From positions 1,612,001-1,676,000 of the forward strand of contig NZ_LR699554.1 in NCBI RefSeq assembly GCF_902459535.1: a DNA stretch of 64,000 nucleotides, written 5' to 3'. This document shows, in pieces, positions 25,101 through 35,700 of this stretch. Made by a program: the position numbers and the translations under genes. Each line of letters opens with the position of its first letter. Within the stretch, counting starts at the first letter, position 1. The DNA comes from Paraburkholderia dioscoreae. GTDB lineage: Bacteria; Pseudomonadota; Gammaproteobacteria; Burkholderiales; Burkholderiaceae. A model generated the notes under the pieces. That model made no database searches, was not told the DNA's origin, and was given only the letters and a program-made list of their open reading frames with translations.

Positions 25101-26197
25101 ATTCCCTGGCGGGCACGCGCGAGGGCTACCCGGTTCACGTCGGACGCGAGAATCATGAATGACCGGGTGAGCTTACGTTTCTCGATCTGCTCCGTGAGCA
25201 GCATGCCCATCGAATAGGCCTCTTCCCCCGTCGCGCATCCGGGCACCCAGACCCGCAGGGGCTGATCGCCTCCCGGCTCGTCGAGAAGCGGGCCGAGGAC
25301 GCGTTCAGCAAGAGCACGCCAAGCCTCCGGATCGCGAAAGAATTCCGTCACGCCGATCATCATGTCAAGACTCAGCGCCTGGGCTTCCTCGACCGAGGTT
25401 CTCAATACTGCGCAATACGCGTCGAGGCTGTCCACCTGATTGACCGTCATGCGCCGGGCAATACGGCGCTCGAGCGTCCCCCGTTTGTAGCCCCTGAAAT
25501 CGGAGCCGGCTGCGGCCAGTGCCCTGAGCACCGGCTCCAGGTCGACCATTGCCCCGGATTTGCCGGACACCGGCAACATTCCCTCGCTGGAGCGCGCGAT
25601 GTAATCGAACAGCACAGCGGGCATTTTTTCGATCGGCAGCACGTAGTCGACCAGTCCCGTCGCGACCGCATGCGCCGGCATCGAATCGTGTTCGGCCGTA
25701 TCGGGCGCCTGCGCCATCACCATTCCGCCTGCGGCCTTGATGGCTCTCAGGCCTGCCGAACCGTCCGCGTTCGCGCCCGTGAGCACGATCCCGATCGCGC
25801 GATCGTGTTGGTCCGCAGCCAGCGAAGTGAAGAACTCGTCGATCGGCATCGGAATGGTGGGACGCTCGACCGCGGGCCGCAGCCTGAACATGGCCTGCTC
25901 GATCACGACGGATACTTTCGGCGGGATAACATAGACATGGCCCGCGCGCAGCGTGACGCCGTCCTCGATGGCCGATACGGTCAGAGAGGTGTCTTTGGCC
26001 AGCAGTTCCGGAAGGTGGCTTTCGGCGCCGGGCGCGAGGTGGACCACGATGGCGAAGGCAATATCGTGAGGGATGGTAGACGCCGCACGAAAAAACAGGC
26101 TCAACGCATGAAGAGCGCCGGCTGATGCGCCGATGGCGACGATGCGTGGAACAGTAGCAGCCCCAAGTGTCGGAGAAATATTATTGGCATCATTCAT
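22163..26197 (-). CDS. CheB-CheR-PAS hybrid histidine kinase with receiver
   Basis: 1344 residues with a fused chemotaxis-like layout. Residues ~17-195 are a CheB methylesterase domain (Ser in AIGASAGALHAL, His in VVHLAPGAESHL, Asp region LTGANADGSAG). Residues ~210-500 are a CheR methyltransferase with SAM loop VWVPGCATGEEAYSMG. Residues ~640-725 are a strong coiled coil of EELEESNSELR/NEELRSANEEL repeats. Two PAS domains follow (the second has FDLSGRLIAWNRAATAIYGY). The HisKA domain has its histidine at about 988 (LGHELRNPLAAL), then HATPase (DNGAGIAPSM, GLGVGLSVVRRL), then a receiver with phospho-Asp 1272 (LLDIGLPGMDG). No transmembrane helix is seen. It is an all-in-one cytoplasmic sensor; its signal is unknown. 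A leftward terminator lies in its leader. Confidence 0.93.
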   Translation of the reverse strand: MNDANNISPTLGAATVPRIVAIGASAGALHALSLFFRAASTIPHDIAFAIVVHLAPGAESHLPELLAKDTSLTVSAIEDGVTLRAGHVYVIPPKVSVVIEQAMFRLRPAVERPTIPMPIDEFFTSLAADQHDRAIGIVLTGANADGSAGLRAIKAAGGMVMAQAPDTAEHDSMPAHAVATGLVDYVLPIEKMPAVLFDYIARSSEGMLPVSGKSGAMVDLEPVLRALAAAGSDFRGYKRGTLERRIARRMTVNQVDSLDAYCAVLRTSVEEAQALSLDMMIGVTEFFRDPEAWRALAERVLGPLLDEPGGDQPLRVWVPGCATGEEAYSMGMLLTEQIEKRKLTRSFMILASDVNRVALARARQGIYPPGVALPVGEERLERFFRPHGNDYQIDQALRETILFTPQNLIADPPFSRVDLISCRNLLIYLEPEAQQRVFEVFHFALNPKRYLFLGRSESTDPDSGQFQEVSRAWRIYQRSPVTTAVVSGYRFSAPGGRREEFPSASRGGNRSKGYAELVNNTLLEEHHAASVLINAAHQVLYASGSTDEYLRQPTGEPTGNILDMAREGLRLKLRIVLRRATQDEAAAPVSEVVSDGGAPAVRITVTRPFDTAHTGKALLVIFARAPVAERPASLAPTGVDSDLWHLESELRTTQVELGSTIEELEESNSELRVSNEEILSMNEELRSANEELETSKEELQALNEQLNLVNSQLGQKVRQLEVLSEDVTNLLASTEIATLLLDRHAVIKRFTPSAARIFGLALADIDRPITNVLGNPLGDALLEDVQRVVSAQTGQAEKEIQTLTGEWYVRRITPYIAVQGTPPAGVVVTWNDITHVKASDERSRRLAAVVQDSNDAMTVFDLSGRLIAWNRAATAIYGYTEAEALCMTVSDMLPPGARQDHLDFIRYAEHNEALHSYETQRVTKSGRVLDIWITLSILSDDQGHAVAIATTERELTDRSLSNTQLRERAERLAQADRRKNEFLAMLGHELRNPLAALCSAGDLLASETVDVRQKAWAVGVIQRQGRAMTQLVNEMLDLTRITSGSIKLNRQAVTLETVVQSALEVCRPIVEERHHTLSVALPEEPVLMYVDPTRLSQVIENIVINAAKYTEPGGKIDLTATKNGRRLSLRVKDNGAGIAPSMLNTLFDMFVQGPLPYGQLHNGLGVGLSVVRRLVELHGGSVEAVSDGKTGSEFIVDLPLGLIPPGPDQAGSPQNPVKALPRRILIIDDNADASEALAMILASEGHVVATRLDGQQGLEASATFRPDVVLLDIGLPGMDGYEVAQKLRGSAATRDTLLIAVTGYGQPGDQLRSAAAGFDHHLVKPVDIEALKGLLAAKMKPRDA

Positions 26198-26309
26198 GAC
26201 ACGTCGCTTTAGACTGCTGAAGCGTCAGTGTAGCCGGTTACGGCTGGCGGCTGGAAGAAAGTCAGGCACGCGGGCGTCGTGCCAGGACGCTTTTACAAGG
26301 CCGGCGCAT

Positions 26310-26342
26310 GAAAAAAACGGGCTTGACGCAAGTCAAACCCGC
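26310..26342 (-). terminator. leftward intrinsic terminator, possible attenuator or sRNA end
   Basis: On the minus strand CGGGTTTGAC-ttgc-GTCAAGCCCG forms a 10-bp stem with one G-U pair, followed directly by seven T (A-run 26311-26317). No minus-strand gene lies upstream of it; it sits 113 nt before the hybrid-kinase ATG. It may therefore attenuate the kinase leader or end a small RNA that starts between 26342 and about 26460. Confidence 0.65.
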
Positions 26343-26459
26343 CGCCATTCCCGCGACGCACCATGTTGCATGCTTCGGCTGCTTTGTGCCGTGGATCACC
26401 AACATGAACAGGTCGGAAAAAGCGATGTGGCCGCGAGGCCCTGCGCAGGGGATGCCTTA

Positions 26460-27179
26460 ATGTTGAAGGAAGACCATCGGAGCAGCAATCACCTTCTCGC
26501 GGTGTTGCCCCAGGCAGAGTGGACGCGCCTCGCCCCTCACCTGGTGCCGGTAGATCTGGCGTTGGGGCAGGTCGTGTATGAGTCGGGCGACCGGCTCGAT
26601 CACGTTTATTTTCCGTCGACCGCTATCGTCTCGCTGCTCTATGTGATGAAGGACGGCGCGTCCGCGGAGATTGCGATCGTGGGCAACGAAGGGTTGGTTG
26701 GCATTGCGCTTTTCATGGGTGGCGAAACCATGCCGAACCGGGCGGTCGTACAAAGCGCGGGGCGCGCGTACCGGCTGGAGGCCCGTTTTCTGAAAGAGGA
26801 ATTCCATCGCGCCGGCCCCGTGCAGCGACTGCTGCTGCGCTACACCCAGGCATTGATCACGCAGATGGCCCAGACCGTGGTTTGCAACCGGCACCACTCG
26901 ATCGACCAGCAGCTGTGCCGGTGGCTGCTGCTCAGCCTCGACCGTCTGCCGTCGAACGAGTTGAACATGACGCAGGAACTGATCGCCAACATGCTGGGCG
27001 TACGCCGGGCCGGCGTCACAGAAGCGGCGGTCAAGCTGCAGGACGCGGGGCTGATCCGTTACAGCTATGGGCATATCGAGGTGCTGGATCGGGCAGGACT
27101 CGAAAAACGCGTGTGCGAATGCTACGGCGTCGTGAAGCGTGAATGCGACCGGCTGTTACCCGACATCCCGGCATCATAG
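26460..27179 (+). CDS. Crp/Fnr family transcriptional regulator
   Basis: 239 residues from the ATG at 26460, which follows GCAGGGGATGCCTTA. The N-terminal cyclic-nucleotide-binding-like barrel is at about 20-130 (QVVYESGDRLDHVYFPSTA, EIAIVGNEGLVGIALFMGG). The C-terminal winged HTH is at about 165-235 (MTQELIANMLGVRRAGVTEA then AVKLQDAGLIRYSYGHIEV). There are no Fnr-type N-terminal cysteines and the barrel lacks the canonical cAMP-phosphate arginine motif, so the ligand is unclear. It is divergent from the giant hybrid kinase and may share control with it. Confidence 0.85.
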   Translation: MLKEDHRSSNHLLAVLPQAEWTRLAPHLVPVDLALGQVVYESGDRLDHVYFPSTAIVSLLYVMKDGASAEIAIVGNEGLVGIALFMGGETMPNRAVVQSAGRAYRLEARFLKEEFHRAGPVQRLLLRYTQALITQMAQTVVCNRHHSIDQQLCRWLLLSLDRLPSNELNMTQELIANMLGVRRAGVTEAAVKLQDAGLIRYSYGHIEVLDRAGLEKRVCECYGVVKRECDRLLPDIPAS

Positions 27180-27385
27180 GCGAATCGCAGGCTGGTGGGC
27201 GAGCGCCCTGCCCTTGGGAGCGGACCGTCCGCGGTACGCCACCGTACCGACTTCCGTGCCGGTCGCGCGCAACGTGTGGTGCATATGCGATGGTTCTGTC
27301 TACGCGAACTTTTCTGACATGCGTCGGGAACGTCAATCCTTGACGGACTTCCGCGACGAAATCAATATCCGGATGAGGCACTTCC

Positions 27386-27541
27386 ATGAATGCGGTTTTC
27401 CCTTTGTTTTACTTCATGCTCTTCGTGACAGGCCTTGCCTTCAATGAGTTCATGAACGCAGCCAGGGCTCGCCCGGTTCCCGTCATGGCGAGTTTTCCGC
27501 GCGGCGTGCGCGCTGCGTCGAGGTTTCCTTTGCGGTTTTGA
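27386..27541 (+). CDS. possible 51-residue membrane protein
   Basis: The ATG at 27386 follows GGATGAGGCACTTCC (GAGG, 8-nt spacing). The product begins MNAVFPLFYFMLFVTGLAFN, one hydrophobic helix, and continues with a basic tail (ARARPVPVMASFPRG, ending SRFPLRF). No family is recognised. The preceding 27180-27385 stretch shows no gene. It lies 88 nt before pgm on the same strand. Confidence 0.4.
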   Translation: MNAVFPLFYFMLFVTGLAFNEFMNAARARPVPVMASFPRGVRAASRFPLRF

Positions 27542-27629
27542 GCGGCTTCTTCGCTGACAGATGGCGCAAATTTCGCGGGACCGAACTTTTCCGAAGCGTC
27601 TCGACTTTGCCGATCAGGGTGATACCGCG

Positions 27630-29288
27630 ATGAATATCAGTTCTCTTGCCGGCAAGCCGCTCCCACCGGCGATGCTGGTCAACGTGCCGCGCCTCGTCAC
27701 GAGCTATTACACCGGGACGCCCGACCCGTCGCTCGCCGCCGAACGCGTTAAATTCGGTACTTCGGGACACCGCGGATCTTCGTTCCAGCGCAGCTTCAAC
27801 GAGTGGCATGTGCTCGCGATTACACAAGCTATCTGCCGATACCGGAAATCACAGGGAATCGACGGACCGCTGTTTCTCGGTATCGACACACATGCATTGT
27901 CGGAGCCGGCCTCGACCAGTGCGCTCGAAGTGCTGGCGGCCAACGGCGTGGAGGTCATGATCGCGCCGGGTGGCGAATATACGCCCACCCCGGTCGTGTC
28001 GCATGCCATCCTGACATACAACCGCGGTCGTTCGTCAGGGCTGGCGGACGGTATCGTCATCACGCCTTCGCACAATCCGCCGGGTGACGGCGGCTTCAAA
28101 TACAACCCGCCCAACGGCGGACCCGCGGACGAAACGGTGACAGGCTGGATCGAAGCCGCGGCGAACAGCCTGCTCGAGAACCGGCTCGACGGCGTCGTGC
28201 GCATGCCGCTCGCAAAGGCGCTGCGTGCATCGACCACTCACTATCACGACTTCCTCAGAATCTACGTCGCCGATCTCGACAGCGTCATCGACATGAGCGT
28301 GCTGCGCGGTGCGCCAATCCGCCTCGGCGTCGATCCGCTGGGCGGCGCAGGCGTGCACTATTGGGCCGCAATCGCGGAACGCTATCGCCTGAACCTCACG
28401 GTGATAGACGACGACGTCGATCCGACTTTCCGCTTCATGAGCGCGGATTGGGACGGGCAGATACGCATGGACCCGTCGTCGCCGTATGCGATGCAGACGT
28501 TGATCGGCAAGGCGGATCGCTTCGATACCGCGTTTGCATGCGATACCGATCACGACCGGCATGGCATCGTCACGCCCACGGCCGGGCTATTGCCGCCGAA
28601 TCACTATCTCGCGGTCATGATCGACTATCTGTGCGCGCACCGTCCGGATTGGCCCGCGCATGCCGCCATCGGCAAGACAATGGTCAGCAGCCGGCTGATC
28701 GACCATGTGGCGGCAAAGCATGGCCGCGCGCTCTACGAAGTGCCGGTGGGTTTCAAATGGTTCGTGGGCGGCCTGCTCGACGGCTCGCTCGGTTTTGCCG
28801 GCGAGGAAAGCGCGGGCGCGACCTGTCTGAGGCTCGACGGCCGCGCCTGGACGACCGACAAGGACGGCATGGTGCCCGCGCTGCTATCGGCGGAGATCGC
28901 AACGCGCACCGGCCGCGATGTCGCGGAGCATTACCGTGCACTCGCCGAATGCCTCGGTGAGCCGCGCGAGCGTCGCGTGCAGGCAGCGGCGAGTGCGTCC
29001 CAACGCGCGCTGCTCGGGCAATTGTCGCCGTCGCAGTTCGCTCAGACCGAGCTTGCCGGCGAAAAAATCGATTCCGTGCTCGACCGCGCACCGGCCAACC
29101 AGGCGCCGCTGGGCGGCATCAAGGTGAGTACGAAGAGCGGCTGGTTCGCTGCGCGACCGTCGGGTACCGAGAATATCTACAAGATTTACGCCGAGAGTTT
29201 TCTTGGCGATGACCACCTGGCGCGCATTGTCGGCGAAGCGCAGACCATGGTCGACAACGCGCTGGCGGCGTCCGGCAGCGATGCCTGA
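27630..29288 (+). CDS. pgm: phosphoglucomutase, alpha-D-glucose-specific
   Basis: 552 residues, matching the E. coli Pgm length (546). It interconverts glucose-6-phosphate and glucose-1-phosphate in the cytoplasm. Motifs in order: VKFGTSGHRGSSFQRSFNEW near the N-terminus, phosphoserine loop ITPSHNPPGDGGFKYNPPNG, metal loop CDTDHDRHGIVTP, VPVGFKWFVGGLLDGSLGF and GEESAGATCLRLDG for sugar binding, and phosphate-binding WFAARPSGTENIYKIY. The ATG at 27630 is chosen because the protein then aligns from its first residues; the frame opens earlier at 27561 without a reason to start there. The product feeds UDP-glucose synthesis for the glucan synthase downstream. Confidence 0.95.
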   Translation: MNISSLAGKPLPPAMLVNVPRLVTSYYTGTPDPSLAAERVKFGTSGHRGSSFQRSFNEWHVLAITQAICRYRKSQGIDGPLFLGIDTHALSEPASTSALEVLAANGVEVMIAPGGEYTPTPVVSHAILTYNRGRSSGLADGIVITPSHNPPGDGGFKYNPPNGGPADETVTGWIEAAANSLLENRLDGVVRMPLAKALRASTTHYHDFLRIYVADLDSVIDMSVLRGAPIRLGVDPLGGAGVHYWAAIAERYRLNLTVIDDDVDPTFRFMSADWDGQIRMDPSSPYAMQTLIGKADRFDTAFACDTDHDRHGIVTPTAGLLPPNHYLAVMIDYLCAHRPDWPAHAAIGKTMVSSRLIDHVAAKHGRALYEVPVGFKWFVGGLLDGSLGFAGEESAGATCLRLDGRAWTTDKDGMVPALLSAEIATRTGRDVAEHYRALAECLGEPRERRVQAAASASQRALLGQLSPSQFAQTELAGEKIDSVLDRAPANQAPLGGIKVSTKSGWFAARPSGTENIYKIYAESFLGDDHLARIVGEAQTMVDNALAASGSDA

Positions 29289-29515
29289 CAGCCGATCAGC
29301 GCCTTTTCGCGCGGCCTGCAGCAGCGCCGTTTGCGAGGGTAAGCGCAGGCGCGCCGGAATGCGGTACGACAGCGTACAGACGCCCGCCTCCATTTGACCG
29401 CACTATCCGCGTACGCCCCCACTCACTTCGCATCGTCGCCGAAACCTCGTATCACGCTTCGGACGACACTTCGGGTGACACGCGTGTCGCGGCCGACTTC
29501 GACGGGGAGAGAACT

Positions 29516-29671
29516 ATGACAAATGCAATCTGGGGCATCGTGATCGCAATGGCGCTGATGTTCGGCATTGCGTTCTATCGGTCCACTCATCAGCGCCAGC
29601 CTGCCGCGCATCCTCGCGGCTCGATCCGGCAGCAGACACAGGACCGCTTGCGCGAGCGCTACGGTTTATAG
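29516..29671 (+). CDS. 51-residue single-helix membrane protein
   Basis: The ATG at 29516 follows GACGGGGAGAGAACT, a strong ribosome site. The product begins MTNAIWGIVIAMALMFGIAF, one membrane helix, followed by a polar basic tail ending QQTQDRLRERYGL. It lies between pgm and the glucan synthase gene (70 nt before the latter) on the same strand, so it may be part of that transcription unit. Family not recognised. The helix plus charged tail resembles small subunits or regulators of larger membrane enzymes. Confidence 0.5.
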   Translation: MTNAIWGIVIAMALMFGIAFYRSTHQRQPAAHPRGSIRQQTQDRLRERYGL

Positions 29672-29741
29672 GCCGAAGGCAGTCCGATGAGCGGCACGCG
29701 ATGGTCCGATCGTATCCGCACGCTCAAAATAAGGCTTCTCG

Positions 29742-32700
29742 ATGTCTGTTTTTTCACGCCGTCCAGGGAATCGCGACCTGCCTTCCCCGTGGGATAGTCA
29801 CGAACCGATCCGTGAAGAACTATTCGGCGAGGAACGGCTCGCTCAACATGCGCGCAGCCTCGCCGATGCACAGAATATTTCGCCCGGCGCACCGCGCGGC
29901 CGTTCGCTGACCAGCCGCCTGAAGGACAACGCCCACTACCTGATGCAGGCGTACAAGGCGACGCTCGCCGCCGCGGCCAACGACGAGGCCATCACGCCGG
30001 CGGCGGAATGGCTGCTCGACAACTACTACCTGGTCGACGAACAGATCGGTAAAATCCGCGACGATCTGCCGCCGAGCTATTACCGGCAATTGCCCAAGCT
30101 CAGCGGCGGGCCGTTCGCAGGCTACCCGCGCGTATTCGGCCTCGCGTGGGCGTTCGTTGCCCACACCGACAGCCGCTTCGATCCCGACCAGTTGTGCCGC
30201 TTCGTGCACGCCTATCAGACGGTTCAGCCGTTGACGATCGGCGAACTGTGGGCCGTGGCGATCACGTTGCGCATCGTGCTGATCGAAAACCTTCGGCGCC
30301 TCGCGGACCAGATCGATCATGGCCGCACTGCGCGTCTCGATGCCGATGCAATGGCCGATCGTCTGCTCGGCGTGGGCGGGCGTGCGCCGGAACCGGCGAC
30401 CGCACTGTTCGCGCAATTCGGCGGCTCGGCGTTGAGCGATAACTTTGCGGTGCAATTGATCCAGCGCCTGCACGATCACGACCCCGACGTGACGCCGGCC
30501 GTCGTGTGGCTGCATGAACGCCTTGCCGGGCAGCACACCACGCCCGACCGGATCGTGGCCGACGTACATCAGCAACAGGGCGCGGCCAGCGTGACCGTGC
30601 GCAACGTGATCACGAGCATGCGCCTGATCTCGGATGTCGACTGGACCGAACTGTTCGAACGGATCAGTCCCGTCGACGAGGTATTGCGCACGCATCCCGT
30701 CTTCGTGCAGATGGACTTCGCGACGCGCAACCTCTATCGCGGTTCGATCGAGGTACTGGCGCGCGGCTCGCGTTTCACCGAACTCGACATCGCGCGGCGT
30801 GCCGTCGCGGCCGCCCAGATCGCCGCAGATCGCGCCGCACGCAATGCGGCCGGTCTCGCGAGCGAGGCGCCACCTCGCGAGGCTGATCCGGGCTACCACC
30901 TGCTGGCGGGCGGACGTGACGCGCTCGAAGCGTCGATCGGCTACCGGCCGCCCGTGTCCGTATGGCTGCACCGCTTCACCCGCCGCGCCGGGCTTGCCGG
31001 CTATCTCGGCCGCATCCTGTTGCTGGCCGCGCTATTGCTGGCCGGCATGGTCACATGGCTCGGCGGCCCGATGCGCTATCCAGGCATATGGATCTGGCTC
31101 GCGCTCGCCGGCCTGCTGCCCGCCGTGGATCTCGCGGTGGCAATCGTCAATCGCAGCGTGATGCGCAACGTCGGAGCAATCGTCCTGCCAGGGCTCGCGT
31201 TACGCGACGGTATCCCGGCAAGCCTGCGCACCGTGGTGGCCGTACCGACCTTGCTGACCACGCCCGACGCGTTGGCGGCGCAGATCGAGCGGCTCGAGAT
31301 TCATCACCTGGCGAGCGCGGGCGGCGAGCTTTATTACGTGCTTCTTTCCGACTGGACCGACGCGCCGCATGCGCATGCCGAAGGCGACGACGCACTGCTG
31401 GCCGCGGCCGCCGCGGGCATCGCCGGGCTTAATCGCCGGCATCCCGGCACCGACGGACACGAGCGTTTCATGCTGCTGCACCGGCGGCGGCTATGGAACG
31501 CCGAAGAGGACCGGTGGATGGGTTGGGAACGCAAACGCGGCAAGCTGCACGAGTTGAACCGGCTGCTGCGCGGCGCGCCGGACACGTCGTTCATCGCGCC
31601 GCCCGGACAGACGCTCGCGACGCCGCCGAACGTGCGCTATGTCATCACGCTCGATGCCGACACGCGCCTGCCGCGCGACACGGTGCGCCGCCTGATCGGC
31701 AAGATGGCTCATCCGCTCAATCGTCCTGTATTCGATCCCGCGAGTCAGCGCATCGCCGAAGGCTATGGCGTGCTGCAGCCGCGCGTGACGCCTTCGCTGC
31801 CGGTCGGCGCGGAAGGCTCGCTGTTCCAGCGGGTGTCGTCGAGTCCGAGCGGAATCGATCCGTACGTCGCGGCGGTTTCGGATGTCTATCAGGATCTGTT
31901 CGACGAAGGGTCGTACGCGGGCAAGGGCATCTACGATATCGACGCCTTCGAGATTTCGCTCGCGGGCCGCGTGCCGGAAAACACGATGCTCAGCCATGAT
32001 CTGTTCGAAGGCATCTTTGCACGGGCGGGACTCGCTTCGGATATCGAAGTGGTTGAAGAATTCCCCGCGCGTTACGACGTCTCCGAAGCGCGGCAGCATC
32101 GCTGGGCGCGCGGCGACTGGCAGTTGCTGCCGTGGCTCGTCAGTGTGCGGCGGCTCCCCGCGCGGGCGTTGCTGGCGACCGGCCGCTGGAAGATGCTGGA
32201 CAATCTGCGCCGAACGCTGATAGCGCCGGCGGCCTTCATTGCATTACTCGCCGGGTGGACCCTGCCGTTCAGCGACGCGCTGCTCTGGACGTGCTTCGTG
32301 CTCGCAACCATTGCCGTGCCCGTGCTACTGCCCACGCTGAGCGCACTGGTGCCGCGCTGGCAGCGGGCACATGTGAAAATGACCGCGCGCAGCCTGCTCG
32401 GTGTGTGGCTGGCGGACCTGCGGCTTGCATTGGCGCGCTGCGCCATGTCGATCGCTTTTGTCGCGCAGCAAACCTGGTCCATGAGCGACGCGATCGGACG
32501 CACGCTGTTCCGCCTGCTGGTTACGCGCCGCCATCTGCTGGAATGGACCACCGCCGCCGAGGCAAGCGCGCGCGGACGTCTGACGCTGCCCAGTACCTAT
32601 ACGCGGATGTCCGGCGGGATTGCGCTGGCCCTCGCGGCAGGTCTGGCGATCCTGCTCGTGGCGACGCAAACCGGTAACCTCGGCGCATGGGTCGGCCTGC

Positions 32701-35700
32701 CTTTCGTCCTGTTGTGGCTCGCCTCGCCGTTGCTGGCCTACTGGTCGAGTCTGGCGCCGCACCCGGCCAGCGACCTCGACGTCAGCGCCGCGGACGCGCA
32801 ACAACTGCGCCGCCATGCACGCCGTACGTGGCGCTATTTCGAAACCTTCGTCACGGCCGCCGACCAGATGCTGCCGCCGGACAATTTCCAGGAAGACCCG
32901 CGACCGGTCATCGCTCATCGAACCTCGCCCACCAATCTCGGGCTCTATCTGCTCGCGACGGTGAGCGCCCGCGAGTTCGGCTGGATCGGCACGCTCGACG
33001 CCGTCGAACGCCTCGAGGCGACGCTCGCCACGATGGAGCGTATGCCGCGTTATCGCGGGCATTTCTACAACTGGTACGACACCCAGGATTTGCGGCCGCT
33101 CGACCCGAAGTACGTTTCCTCCGTCGACAGCGGCAACCTTGCCGGCCATCTGATCGCACTGGGCAATGCATGCCGTGCGTGGTCGGCCCAGCCTGCAGAT
33201 GCACAGAGCGCCGTTGCGTTCGCCGGCATCGACGACTGCCTTGCGCTACTGAGCGAAAGCGTATGCGGCGGGCGCGCCGATCCGCTGCGAGCCGCGACGC
33301 TTCGCGAGTTCGAACAGGCGGCGGCAGCGCTGCGAACGGCACTCGACGGCGTGAAAACCGCAGCGCCCGCCAACGGCACATTGGGCGCCGGGCCGGTCTG
33401 GCCGACCGTGGTACTACTCGCCGCCACGGTGACGAACGCCGCGCGCGCGCTCGTCGGAATCAAGCCGGCCGTATCCGGTCAACCCAACCAGGGCGGCCAT
33501 GACCAGGACACGCTGTTCTGGTCGGACGCATTGGAGCGCACGCTTCGCGGTCATTGCCGGGATCTGGCGTGCGCGTCCGAAGGAGCGGTTGCGTTGCGCG
33601 AGCGCTTCGCGCGACTGATCGACGCCACGTTGCAGATGGCCTACGCAATGGAGTTCGGCTTTCTGCTCGACCCCCTGCGCAATTTGCTGTCGATCGGCTA
33701 CGCGGTCGCCGACGGCAAGCTCGATCCGAGCAGCTACGATCTGCTGGCGTCGGAGGCGCGGCTCGCGAGCTTCGTCGCCATTGCGAAAGGCGATATTCCC
33801 GCGCGCCACTGGTTCCGGCTCGGACGCGTGGCGACGCCGGTTGCCGGCGGCGCCGCGCTGGTGTCGTGGTCCGGCTCCATGTTCGAATACCTGATGCCGT
33901 CGCTCGTCATGTGCGCGCCGGCCAACAGCCTGATCGCGCGGACCAACGCGCTGGTGGTGCGGCGGCAGATCGCCTATGGCTCGACGCTAGGCTCGCCGTG
34001 GGGCATCTCCGAATCGGCGTATAACGCGCGCGACCTCGAATTCACTTACCAGTATTCCAGCTTCGGCATTCCGGACCTCGGGCTCAAGCGCGGCCTCGGC
34101 AACAATGCCGTGATCGCGCCGTATGCGACTGCGTTGGCCGCGATGGTTTCGCCGGCGGCCGCCAGCCGCAATTTCGAGCGGCTGGCTACCGCAGGCGCGA
34201 ACGGACGCTACGGCTTTTACGAGGCGCTGGACTATACGCCCGCCCGTGTACCGGAGGGACAGCCGGTCGCCATCGTGCGCGCCTTCATGGCGCACCATCA
34301 GGGCATGTCGATCGTGTCGATCGCCAATGCGCTGCTGGCGGGCCGCATCCGCCAGTTTTTCCATGCGGAACCGGCCGTTCAGGCGACCGAGCTGCTGCTC
34401 CAGGAGCGCATGCCGGGACGGGTCGCGGTGGCCCATTCGCGTGTCGACGAAGAGCGCGGCGCCGGCCGTCCGCGCGGTGTCGAACCGGCGGTGGCGCGGC
34501 ATCTGCGGTCCGCGGACACGCCCACGCCGGCGACCCATCTGTTGAGCAACGGACGCTATGCGGTCATGCTGACCGCCGCCGGATCTGGTTACAGCCGCTG
34601 GGGCGAGCTGGCGATCACGCGCTGGCGCGAGGACGCCACCCGCGACGACTGGGGCAGCTACGTCTATTTGCGTGATACCGACAGCGGCAAATTCTGGTCG
34701 GCCACATGGCAACCCGCTGGCATGAGCCCGGATAGCTACGACGTGACGTTCACGGAAGACCGCGCCGAGTTCGTCCGGCTCGACGGCACGCTGACCACCT
34801 CGCTCGACGTGATGGTCTCCGCCGAAGACGACGCCGAGGTGCGCCGTGTGTCGGTGGCCAACGGTGGCGTGCACGCACGCACCATCGAATTCACGTCGTA
34901 TGCGGAACTCGCGCTGGCGACCCAGGCCGCCGACCAGGCTCACCCGGCGTTCAGCAAACTGTTCGTCGAAACCGAGTATCTCCCCGAGATCAATGTCATT
35001 CTCGCGACCCGGCGCCGTCGCGCGCCCGACGAGCCGGAAGTGTGGGCCGCTCATCTCGCGGTGATCGACGGACATGCGCTCGGCGCCGTCGAGATCGAGA
35101 CCGATCGCGCGCGCTTTGTCGGCCGCGGCCGGCAGGTTCGTTCGCCGCGCGGCCTGGTCGAGGCGCGGCCATTGAGCAATTCAGCGGGCGTCGTGCTCGA
35201 TGCCGCATTCACGATACGCCGGCGGCTGACCATCGCGCCGGGCGCCACCGCGAGTGTCGCGTTCTGGACCATCGTGGCCGACTCCCGCGCCCGTTTGCTG
35301 GACCTGGTCGACAAGCATCGCGACGATGCGTCGTATGCGCGGGCGACCATGCTGGCGTGGACTCAGGCGCAGGTGCAACTGCGCCATAACGGCGTGACGG
35401 CGGACGAGGCCGTACAGTTCCAGCGCATGGCCAGCTACATGCTATACAGCGACCCGTCGATGCGACCGGCCTCGGCCGCCTTGCTGCGCGGCGCGGCGCA
35501 AGTGTCGGCGGCCGGCGGTACGGGCGCCGTCCCGCTGTGGAAGCATGGCGTATCGGGCGATTTGCCGATCCTGCTGGTGCGTATCGACGATATCGAGCAC
35601 ATGGCGCTGGTGCAGCAACTGGTGCATGCGCATGCCTATTGGCGCATGAAACGGTTCGCGGTCGATCTCGTCATCATCAACGAGCGCGCCGCTTCATACG

